64,000 bases of DNA from Caballeronia megalochromosomata (GTDB lineage Bacteria; Pseudomonadota; Gammaproteobacteria; Burkholderiales; Burkholderiaceae), in contig LRBF01000073.1 of assembly GCA_001580565.1 (NCBI GenBank), forward strand, positions 1 through 64,000, written 5' to 3'. Position numbers and translations under genes: made by a program. The notes below the pieces were generated by a model. That model saw nothing but the letters and a program-made list of their open reading frames with translations. It did not search any database and was not told the DNA's origin. Shown here piece by piece: positions 35,820 to 46,000 of this stretch (position 1 is its first letter; each line of letters starts with the position of its first letter).

Positions 35820-36354
35820 AGGCCGTGCGCGAAGTAATAGAATAATCCGTCCCTCTTACCGCGTAGCTCGACTTCACGGACCTCGTCGAGTGGATACTAT
35901 GCAAGATGATAAGCAATCGATGGCGCTCAAGATCTCGGTTTGCTTGCCGACATAGGGTAGAGTCGCGTGACTTCGCCGGAAAGGTCACTCTTGCACGCGT
36001 TCGCTTTCGTTGCCGTTCACTGTGTGGAAAGTCAGGCGTTTTCCAGGAGGCCGGAACAGGGAAATGGACTCGGCGCAATGACGGCCTCCCGAGGTCAGTC
36101 CGCTGTTCTACTGGCGCAAAGCGGCTCCAGCACGCCATTACGAAATCGGCGCGCCGTGCCGATGAAATGCTGGGCGACGTGAGAACGGATTGAATCAGAG
36201 AGAACCGTCGTCTCCCGTAAGGTTGCAAACCAAAGACTCGAATAAAGTCAACTATAAGAGGAGCCAGTTTTGAACATTCCCTTCGCTTCAGGCTGCACGC
36301 CCGCCGCTTCATCGCGACGTCCGTTCAACATGTGTCGTCGAGGATGATGTAGAA
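35820..36354. other. 535-bp upstream region of the three-gene helicase cluster
   Basis: No gene is supported. It must hold the promoter for the operon starting at 36355. AT-rich DNA near 36235-36275 is the likeliest place. I see no inverted repeat or regulator gene. Confidence 0.4.
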
Positions 36355-39300
36355 ATGTGGGCCTATCATCTTTCGGCGCGAGTACCCTGGCACGATGCAG
36401 GCTGGAATGGCAACGTATGTAACGCGCCCAGACGAAATACAAGTTGCGCCGCGCTTAAGGGCATACGGGAAGAACGCAGCATTTCGACGGAAATCCCCGT
36501 CGCAGGGAAGCCATTCGATCAGTTGAGCATTCGCGAGTTGCCACCTTGCGCTAAGGAAGGCGCCGGGTTCATGTCGAGTCATCCTTTTCAAACGGAGCAT
36601 GAGCATCCGTATACCTATATCTGGAGGAACCTCCAGAAGACCACGCTCACTCACACACCTTATTCCGTATGTGTCGTTCCATTCGAGCGCATGCGCAAGG
36701 ATATGGCGGCTGAACATGCCCGGGATTGGGATCTCGAATACGTCGAATCGCGTGAGCCGCTGGAAACGAAGGCCAGGGCCTGGGTGAACGACGAGCAGAA
36801 TCAGGAAAGCCTGCTCAACGGTTTCTTCGACGTCCTTCGGCCGCATGAATCGCTCGTTTTCTTCTATGCGAAGAAAACCCCGCTCACGGATGAGTTTGCC
36901 GCTGTTCTCATCGGCGTGGCGCGCATTGCAAGCATTCCAGAGGGAAAAGATTGGGACGGCAGCGAGAACGGCAAGCGCCAGGTGTTTTGGGACCGTGTCA
37001 TTCCCCATACGCTTCGCGCTGACTTCGTTGACGGTTTTCTGATGCCCTACGCGGATATCCTCGCCGCCTGCCGCAGCAAGGATATCGACCCGTCGGCATA
37101 CACGGCCTTCGTTCCTGATGCAACGGGCACCGACTTCAAGTATCGCGCCGGTCTCGTCTCGCCGGATTCCGCGCTGGCGGCCTTGCGTTCGCTGCATCTC
37201 GCGCTGACGGGCGCCATGACGGATCTTCAGCTTTCGGGCACCTGGCATCAGGCGCAGCGTTGGCTGTCCGCGCGTATCAGCGAATGCTGGGCGGACCGTG
37301 GGCCGTGTCCGGGCTTGCGCGCCGCCTTGAGTGCGGCTGGCGTGACGGCGGCGTCGCGCGTCGCGCTGATACTGCATGAACTGGCGCAGGGCGGTGACCC
37401 CTGGCCAATTTTCGAAGGCAGCCTCGACGGAACGTCCGCGCACCCGGATCTTCAGCGCCGCGTCCGCGGCTTGTTCGTTCAACGAATCAGAGAAGTGCGC
37501 GATAAGAAGCCGGAACAGTGGCAGGTCATCAAGCTTCTCTCGCGTTTCAATCTCACGAAGAACCAGGCCATTGCCTGGTTCAAGCGAGCAGACGCTCAAT
37601 GCGCAATCGAAGATCCCTATCAGCTTTACCTGCGAACGCGCCGCGACGAGGAGCCGATTCCATTTCACGCCATCGACCGAACCCTCTACGGCGAGAAGCC
37701 TCGCACTGGATACGAGGTGGGCTTGTCGGCCGACTGGCATAATGCGCCGATCGATGAGCCCCGCCGGATCGCGGCCATTGCGGTTGCGTGCCTTGAGCGC
37801 GGCGCGGTGGACGGGCACACCTGGCTCCCCGAAAAGGCGATCGTGCAGATGGTCCCGATGGTCGTGGAGGATCAGGTGCCGCCGGTGCTCGAAGGCGACA
37901 TGAGCATTCTTGCGAGCCTGCTCGCCGGCGAGGTTCACGAAGTCGCGCCTGATGGCTGGCAGCTTCATCGCCTTCACGCCGCGGAATCGCTCATTCGGGA
38001 GGAAATCACCAGCCGGCTTGCCAGATCACTCGAAGTAGCGACGTTCGACGCCCGCGCGCTGGTCGACGAAACGATCGGCAAGCCGGTCGATAGCGAGCGC
38101 GACGATCTGGCGCGCGGTGAGAAGGCTGTTGCAATCGACATCATTGCGAAAGCGGCAATCTCCACGCTGGACGGTCCCGCCGGCACCGGTAAGACTACCG
38201 CCATCAAGGCGCTGTTCGACGTGCCGACGATAGGTAGTGTGTTATGCCTCGCGCCGACCGGAAAGGCGCGTGTCCAGATCGAGCGCGCATTCAAAAGCGC
38301 GCAGGCGCGTCCTGAGATCAAGACGGTCCACAGCTTCTTGCTGTCCCTTCAGCGCTGGAACAACAAGACCCGGCATTTCGATGTATCCCGCGACGGATCG
38401 ACGAGCGGCCAGCGCTACCAGACGGTCATCATCGACGAAGCCAGCATGTTCGACGTCGAGATGCTTGCTGCAGTGCTGGCCGCCTGCAGTGACTCAGCGC
38501 GCATTGTGCTAGTCGGCGACCCGCGACAGCTTCCGCCGATCGGCGCGGGACGTCCTTTCGTGGACATCGTGACGTTCCTGCGCGCGGAAGAAGGACCGGC
38601 CTGTCACCTCGAAAGCATCATGCGGGCGCAGCCGGGCGAGGAAGCAGCGTTCGAGTTTGCGCGGCTCTTCGACCTGAGCCGCAATGGCAAGGATGATGAA
38701 CCGTGGAGTTGGCCAGGCCAGCCGTCCGTCGGGAATATTCATTTTCGCTATTGGCGCGACGAGGAGGAGCTGCGCGGCTTGCTGACCCATTGGGTGAATG
38801 CGGACCTGCTTTCGGGCGTCGAGCCCCCAGCTCAGGCTTTCGATGCGGCGCTCGGCGCAAATCGCTGGAAAGAAAAAGATTTTTATTTTGGCCTCGCCTG
38901 CGGACCTCGTGCAGATGCCTGGCAGATATTGAGTCCGCGCCGCAGCGGGGCTGCGGGTAGCGACGAGCTGAATCTGCACGTGAAAGACGTCTTCCGTCGC
39001 CAGTGGACCACGCTTGCGACCGACGGTGTCGAGAACAAAGCGAAAACCGCAACCTTCCCCGTGATTCCCAAGCCGATGGGCAATCTCCAGGTGACTTATG
39101 GCGACAAGGTCATTTGCAACAACAACCAGACGATCCAGGACTATTACTCTCCGTCGGGCAAACCCCTTGAGTATGTGGCGAATGGTGAAGTCGGCATTGC
39201 GATTGGCCCGCGGCGTACCTCGAAACACCCGAAGATCGACCTGAGCCGTCTGGGTGTCGAGTTCTCCAGCCAGCCCGGCACGGAATACCGCTTCGAGATC

Positions 39301-39948
39301 GACGAGGAAGACGCGCTCGAACTCGCCTATGCGCTCACTGTGCATCGCACGCAGGGCAGTCAGTTCGGGCAGACAGTCATCGTCGTTCCGGACACGCACT
39401 TCGTCGGTCCGGAGATGCTGTACACGGCGCTGACGCGGTCCGAGGGAAAGGTAACGCTGCTGGTCCAGAGTACATCCTCTACGCTGCTCGCCGCGACACT
39501 TCCCCGCCGCAGCGCCGTGGCTCGCCGCCTCACCAACGTCTTCGCGCCGAGCGAATGGGGTTGCGATGGAAACCTTTGGTTCGATCGTGGCCGCATTCAT
39601 CTCGCGACAGACGGCACGTGGGTTCGCAGCAAATCGGAACTGGTTATCTGTAATCTTCTGCACGGACGGCGGGTGGAATACGGGTATGAAATCGCACTTG
39701 CGCGCGGTGACCAGGTAAGACGCCCGGACTTCACGATCAAGACATCCGGACGCATTTACTACTGGGAACACCTCGGGATGCTGACGGACTCCGGATATGC
39801 GAGAGACTGGGCCAGAAAAAAGGCCTGGTATGAGTCGAACGGAATCACTACGCATTCCGAACGTGAGCGTCTAATCGTGACAGAAGACGAGGCCGATGGT
39901 AGCCTCGACTCGAAGAAGATCGAACGCATCATCGACGAGCTGGACTAA
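36355..39948 (+). CDS. RecD-like helicase with C-terminal PD-(D/E)XK nuclease domain
   Basis: A 1197-residue protein. The N-terminus carries RVPWHDAGWNGNVCNAPRRN, a motif I associate from memory with large ATPase/nuclease proteins; it supports the early start. The helicase core is SF1B: Walker A GPAGTGKTT near residue 608, APTGKAR, IIDEASMFD, VGDPRQLPPIGAGR, then YALTVHRTQGSQFGQTVIVV and LYTALTRSEGKVTLL. The last about 150 residues look like a nuclease: SKSELVICNLL, RRPDFTIKTSG and IYYWEHLGML give the Glu, Asp and Glu of a PD-(D/E)XK fold, and RKKAWYESNGI follows. It is therefore predicted to unwind and cut DNA. First gene of a three-gene rightward cluster; 107 bases separate it from the next. 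Confidence 0.82.
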   Translation: MWAYHLSARVPWHDAGWNGNVCNAPRRNTSCAALKGIREERSISTEIPVAGKPFDQLSIRELPPCAKEGAGFMSSHPFQTEHEHPYTYIWRNLQKTTLTHTPYSVCVVPFERMRKDMAAEHARDWDLEYVESREPLETKARAWVNDEQNQESLLNGFFDVLRPHESLVFFYAKKTPLTDEFAAVLIGVARIASIPEGKDWDGSENGKRQVFWDRVIPHTLRADFVDGFLMPYADILAACRSKDIDPSAYTAFVPDATGTDFKYRAGLVSPDSALAALRSLHLALTGAMTDLQLSGTWHQAQRWLSARISECWADRGPCPGLRAALSAAGVTAASRVALILHELAQGGDPWPIFEGSLDGTSAHPDLQRRVRGLFVQRIREVRDKKPEQWQVIKLLSRFNLTKNQAIAWFKRADAQCAIEDPYQLYLRTRRDEEPIPFHAIDRTLYGEKPRTGYEVGLSADWHNAPIDEPRRIAAIAVACLERGAVDGHTWLPEKAIVQMVPMVVEDQVPPVLEGDMSILASLLAGEVHEVAPDGWQLHRLHAAESLIREEITSRLARSLEVATFDARALVDETIGKPVDSERDDLARGEKAVAIDIIAKAAISTLDGPAGTGKTTAIKALFDVPTIGSVLCLAPTGKARVQIERAFKSAQARPEIKTVHSFLLSLQRWNNKTRHFDVSRDGSTSGQRYQTVIIDEASMFDVEMLAAVLAACSDSARIVLVGDPRQLPPIGAGRPFVDIVTFLRAEEGPACHLESIMRAQPGEEAAFEFARLFDLSRNGKDDEPWSWPGQPSVGNIHFRYWRDEEELRGLLTHWVNADLLSGVEPPAQAFDAALGANRWKEKDFYFGLACGPRADAWQILSPRRSGAAGSDELNLHVKDVFRRQWTTLATDGVENKAKTATFPVIPKPMGNLQVTYGDKVICNNNQTIQDYYSPSGKPLEYVANGEVGIAIGPRRTSKHPKIDLSRLGVEFSSQPGTEYRFEIDEEDALELAYALTVHRTQGSQFGQTVIVVPDTHFVGPEMLYTALTRSEGKVTLLVQSTSSTLLAATLPRRSAVARRLTNVFAPSEWGCDGNLWFDRGRIHLATDGTWVRSKSELVICNLLHGRRVEYGYEIALARGDQVRRPDFTIKTSGRIYYWEHLGMLTDSGYARDWARKKAWYESNGITTHSERERLIVTEDEADGSLDSKKIERIIDELD

Positions 39949-40055
39949 CGCGGGCAACGAACATCGTTCGCACTCGCCGTCGAAGAACGGTGGCCCTGCG
40001 AACTGCGAACGATGCCTGCCAACGCGCAAAAAAATAACGACCAGAGAGGCAAGAG

Positions 40056-43000
40056 GTGGCCAGGTACACGACGAACTATGTGAATCTCATCGCGGACAAT
40101 TTGCGCGATCGCTATCAGCGAGGACTACCTATCCTGAAGGAACTGCTGCAGAACGCGGACGACGCGGGCGCGGCAAATGTGGTGTTTGGATATCACCCGG
40201 GATTCGCGGCGACGGAAACCGGACATCCGCTGTTGCATGGCCCGGCGCTCTGGATGCTCAATGACGGCGCCTTCGAACCGAGGGACAAGCAGTCGATTCA
40301 GTCCTTCGGACTGAATGCCAAAGCAGCCGACAACGGCGCGATCGGCAAGTTTGGTCTCGGGATGAAGAGTGTGTTTCACCTGTGCGAAGCATTCTTCTAC
40401 GTCGCATACGATGGCCTGGGCCTCCATCACGAAATCCTCAGCCCCTGGTTTGGAGACACGCACACGGCGCCGCTTCATCAGCAATGGGAGCAAACCGAGG
40501 ACCGCGACTTCGAGCCTCTTGCCGCAATTGCCCGCAATCAGGAAACGACACGCGAGGCGCGCACGTGGTTCCTCCTCTGGATTCCGCTCCGGCAGCGGAG
40601 TCACCTCGCAACGATGAACGGAAGAAAGTTGCCCGGCATCATCGACCACTTTCCGGAAGAAGATTGCTCGGGGGACCTCGACTTCCTGTCGGAAGCGAAT
40701 CTGGATCGGCGACTTGCGGTGCTGCTGCCCTTGCTTCGCCATTTGACACGCGTACGCTTTGCTGGCGCCGACGGTGCGCCGCCGTTCGATCTGCAATTGC
40801 GGCTCGCCGACGAGGAGAGCCATCGTCTCGATCATCACAGCGATGAACTGGTTTGTGCAGGATCTGTCGCCAACAATGATTCGAAGGTCCAGCAACTCCG
40901 GTTTTTCGCGTCGCAAAAAACGGTTTGTCATGCGCCATTCGCCACGCTCAGGGAAAGCGAGAGTTGGCCAAAATCTATGGCCATTCTCGATTCAGGCGAA
41001 TGGGGCAGCGTCGCCGACAAGACGCAGGCCGAAGGCGCGGTGATGCTCGCGCATGCCGATCAACGCGTGGGACGTCTCGTGTTGCAGTGGGCCGTGTTTC
41101 TGCCGACCGAGGAATTGCGGCTCACGTACAGCATGCCGATTCCAGATAGCACGCGCGAGTATCGGATCGTGCTGCACGGGCAGTTTTTCGTCGATGCGGG
41201 CCGCCGGGGCATCGCCGATTTCGAGGGGCTTTCACGCGCTCATGAGGCGTTGCCATCCAACGCGCCACAGCAACGGGTTCTTCAGACATGGAATCAGGCA
41301 CTGGCGCAGGAAGTCGTGTTGCCGTCGCTCCTGCCGACTCTCGAGGCTTACGCGCTCGCAAACAGGTTTCGCGACGACGAGTTGTCCAGGTTGACTCGCG
41401 CCATTTCCCTGTGTTGCGTCGAAGGTGAATCGACGTCGGGTTTTTTCAAAACATTCAGCGCCCACATTTGCCGGGACGCGGCTTGGGTCCGGACCTTGAG
41501 CGTGAACGGGGCTGCCTGGAAGCGCGTTCAATCCGGAGGAACGAGGCTTCTGCCACTGCCCCCTCCGCCCACCCGCGATCCCGACCGTCCTTGGCGCACG
41601 CTGCCGGGACTGGCGCGGCTAGGCGACGTCGAGTTCGTCGATAGCACCGCTCCGGCGCTCGCTTTGGCGCTGTCCGGCTGGGATGAAGCGACGCTGCTGG
41701 CGGTGCTTCAGGACGCGCCCGTCGCGGCGTTCGCAAGCGAAACGACGCTTGCCTGGTTGACCGAATTTCTGAGCATGGAGAAGGACCGCTACGTCCGCAC
41801 GGGGCGTGTGCAGGACGCGTTGGTGCATCTGCTGCAAAAGGCGCTGAGTCAGTCGGATCTGTCCGTTCTGCGTGGCAACCGTTCGCACTTTTCGAGTCTC
41901 GTATCGCTTGTCGATGCCTCGCGGCGTTTGTCGATCGGTCCGCAAGCGGCAAACGCGAAGGGCGCGGTTCCCGAAGCTCTATACCGCACGCTCGCCAGAC
42001 TGAAGACCTATGCCTTGCTCCTTCCGCGCGACCTTGCCGGGCCTTTAGGGAGTGAGGTCAAAGCCGCGGACGAATCGGATGTGCGAGTCTGGCTGAATGC
42101 GCTCCACGGCGAAAGCGAACGTCTGCATCAAGGCGAAAAAATGGACTCGGATGCAGTCGAGGCGCTGCTTCGAACGGCCGGCTTCATCTTGGATGCGCTC
42201 GGCGACGAAACCACGCGAATCGCATTCATGCTGACACATCGGGCCTTTCGTGTGCTGCAGGCAACCAGCTTCAAGGACGGCCGGAACGTCGCGGTGTCGC
42301 TTGATTCCCTGGTGAAGATTCATCGGCAGCGCCTGTTGTTCAGAAACGCAGGCCCGAACAACCAGTTCGGACACCTGGCTGAGTTTGTCGATGCGTTGCC
42401 CGGTGCCACTCCGGTCGTCGCGGACAGTGAAGTCGTCGCCTATGTGCAGAACGACATGCGGTCGGCGTCGCAGCGGGTTCCGGCGAGCAACGACATCGGC
42501 GCGATGCTGTTTTCGATCGGCGCCCGGGACGCGGCTCCCGAGCTTGCCGACGTGAAAACCCGAAGCGCGCTGGTGCGGCTCGGCGTTTCCGCGAATCTGG
42601 CGACCGAAGAATCAGTGCGGGCGATGCGCTATCTGCTGCATGGGTCACCTGCTCGGTTTGATTCTACGGAGCGGCTCTGGCTGCAGCCGGGTGGTGTCGA
42701 TTCGCCCTGGTTCAAGCTATGGTGCATGGTCGAAGCGAATCATTGGAATGCGGTGCCACGTGCACTCGGCAACATGATTCCGGGCGACCTGTGGCAAAAG
42801 TTGGGACTGCACCACTTCGACGAAGAAACCGTCACGAAACGGCTTCGCCAGGTGACCGACTTTGCCGGTGTACAGCCGGAAGCGTTTTCCAACATCGAGC
42901 GCAACGCCATTCTTGGGCGCATCCAGGACGAAGCAGTGTGGAAGCGACTGCCCCTGCATCTGGACACGGCCGGTCGCTTCGGCGCCGTCGAGGACGATTG

Positions 43001-46000
43001 CTACCTCGCAGGCGGACCGGCACCGCACGCTTGCATCGTAAAGTCAGTGCGGCTGATCGCTGTATCCGACGATGTCGCACACTTTGAGCAGCAGAAACGC
43101 CGGATCCGTCACTGGGACGTCGCGACGGCGGTCCGTCTCGTGTTGGAGGCGCCGCAGCCAGGCATGCATTGGCGCTACATTCTGGAGCAGATATCGAGCG
43201 CGTCGTGGCTCACGAGAACGGTGCTGCCCGCGTTGCTCACGCGGCCCTGGTTGCCGCTTTCGTCCGGAGCATTCATCGCCCCGGAACGCGTGATCCGGAT
43301 TGCCGGACTCGACTCGGATATTGCAACGCTGGCGAAGCAATGTGGCTTCACCTATGCCGGCGTCGATTCGCTCGACGGCGAAGTTCGCGCGAGCGATGGA
43401 TTCACGTGTCTGTACAACCTCTTCACCTCGGATGAGGCGGCGTTGCCGGCGTTGGCGGCCCTGATGAGTACAGCGGGCCTTTCGGTCGGCCGATGCGTGC
43501 TGCGCGCGCCCGAAGCGCTCCTGGCGCAGGTGCCGCTTCTGGCCAGGCTGACGTGCCTGCCGGCTTGGTCGATCATCGAGCGGGCGCTGACGCATCTCGA
43601 TCAGACCGTTGTTACCTCGAAGCTCGTCAAGGCGGTCGCGGTTCAGCTTTCGTTGCATGGCACTGGCAATGCGCTGGCCGAAATCAGCGAGCTTGGCACT
43701 CATGCAGCGGTTATCGATCTGTTCCTGTGTTATCTCGAAGAGTGGAGAAGCTCCGAGGCGGACGTGGATGCGCTGAAGGCCGCATTGCCCTCGCTCCGCC
43801 TGCTGGCGCAAAACGGTCATTGGGCGCCCGCCGGCACGCTGGCGGCGGACGTCTGCGGCGTGGCCCCAGCGCGTGTTCTGGATGAGCGACAACTCGCTAT
43901 CCTGAGCGGCGTTGTCAAGCGTAATCGGGACGCCGTGCCGGGAGATGCGTCATGCCCGGCGAGCGAGCCGGGCAGCTACGATCCGGGCGCGCTGCTGGTC
44001 GCCTTGAAAAAACTTGTGGATCCGCTCGCGTCGGGCAACGCGGCGGATGCCGCCGGCGCGCTGCTGGGCCTGATGGGTCCAGCAGCCCGGCCCATGGCGC
44101 AGGCCTGGCTGCCGCTTGCGTTCAAGGACTATATCGAATTTCTCGGATGGAAGGACCCGGGATATGAAAGCGGCTGGGAACGGCGCCGTAAGCTGATGGG
44201 CGGCATGACGCCGCAACAGGCGCTGGACGTCGTCAAACCGGTGATCAGGTTTGCCGATGGCGGCGAGGTGGAAGTCAGGTCCATCACAGGTGCGCCGCTC
44301 AGATTGGCGCTCGTTCCGGACGACGAAGCGCAGACTTTGCTCGTGGGCGAGTTGAGCTGGCAGCTCAACTACGGCGTCGTGATGACATTTAGGCCGACCG
44401 AACACCTCGCCGCGCGCGACGTCGATGACGTCGTACGGCTTTTGCAGCGAACCACAGAGCATTTGCTTCGCCACGTCTTCAATCAGCCGCACGCAAATCT
44501 CGATGCATTGTGGGCATCGTTTGCGAAAACCGATCAGATTAAGCTGTCCGTTGCGCGCCATCTGGTGCTGGAAGGTCTGCCGGCTTCGCTGCAACAGTTA
44601 CCGCACGTGCGTCGCTGCGCGGCGCTCGATATCGCGCTCGGACGAGTCGATGACGCACGCCACGAGCGCGCGAGCGCGGAGGCATTCGGTCGCAAGGGCG
44701 ACGAAGCGGAGCAAGCGTTGCGGGCCGCCATCAAGGCGCTGGGAGACGTGGTCGCCCGGGACAATGATGTGCAGAGAGGAATACTGGCAGGCATTCGGGA
44801 ACGCATCGCCGACAACCAGTACGAGCTTTCGAGCGTTCCGTTCGAGCTGTTCCAGAACGCTGACGATGCGGTCGGCGAATTTCAGCGGCTTCAGATCGCC
44901 GCCGGCCGTACCCCGCTTGACGCCGACACGATTGGCCGCTTCGTCTTCGAGCAGGAGGACGGCGTCGCGCGTTTCTTGCACTGGGGTCGTCCTGTGAACT
45001 ACAAGGGGCGCGGCGACAACGTTCCAGCGCAATATGGCAGCGATCTCGAAAGAATGTTGATGCTTGGCGCAACAGGGAAGGGCGGAGCCGATGGCGTGAC
45101 TGGCAAGTTCGGACTCGGCTTCAAGAGCGTGTTGCTCGCGACTGACGCACCGTGCGTGTGGAGCGGCGATCTGAGCTTTCAGGTCGTTGGCGGTTGCCTG
45201 CCGCAAAGCTGGATGCCATCGTCACAGACGCGTGCGCTGCAGGCGCGCAGCCAGGGCGCGGACAAGTCGATGCGTACCACGCTGACGGAATTGTCCTTGC
45301 ACGAGCGAGCAACGCGACGTGAACTCGGCGATCGTTTTGCTGCGCTGGCCGGCCTGTTGCCGGTGTTCGCACGAGAAATCCGCCATGTCACCGTCGATGA
45401 CGAAACACATAGCTGGACGCCTAGGCTGATTCTGGAGGAGGGTGGCTGTAGCGTCTCGCTGGGAACGTGCCGGCTGCCTGTCGCGGGCGGTATCGTCACG
45501 GCGCGCGTGCTAGTTCTTCGCTCGCTGCATGGCGATATGGCAATGCGTCTGACGAGTGAGGGCGTAGCGGAGTTCGAGCGCGTGGAGCCGCATCCGGTCC
45601 CGGCAATCTGGGTCACGGCACCAACGCGCGGCGTGCCCGCGCGTGGCGTCGTTCTCAACGCGCCTTTTCAGGTCGATACGGGACGGGCCAGCCTCGCAGC
45701 AGGGAAGGCCGCGAAGCGCAACGAGATTCAGGCCACGGACCTGGCGCGCAAGTTAAGCGTCGGCGTTGTCGCGCTGATGCGGTTGAGCCAGGACAATTGG
45801 CCAAAGTGCGCGGCGATGTTGGGCTGCGAGAGCTTGACGAGCGCCGCCGAATTCTGGACTACGTTCTGGCGAGCCGTCGGGCTCGGCGACCTGCCCGACG
45901 ATCCCTCCGCGGATGTGCGTCTCTTGCATGCGTTCGCGCTGGAACTGTTCGACAGCGTGGTCGATACCACGGATCAGATTCCGAACGGCTTTACCGACGC

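Noticed and set aside
36325..37977. A 550-residue leftward open frame
   Set aside because: It lies wholly antisense to the helicase-nuclease gene, which has clear motifs; high GC makes long shadow frames common.
38509..39855. A 448-residue leftward open frame
   Set aside because: Antisense to the same helicase gene, with no motif and no start site.
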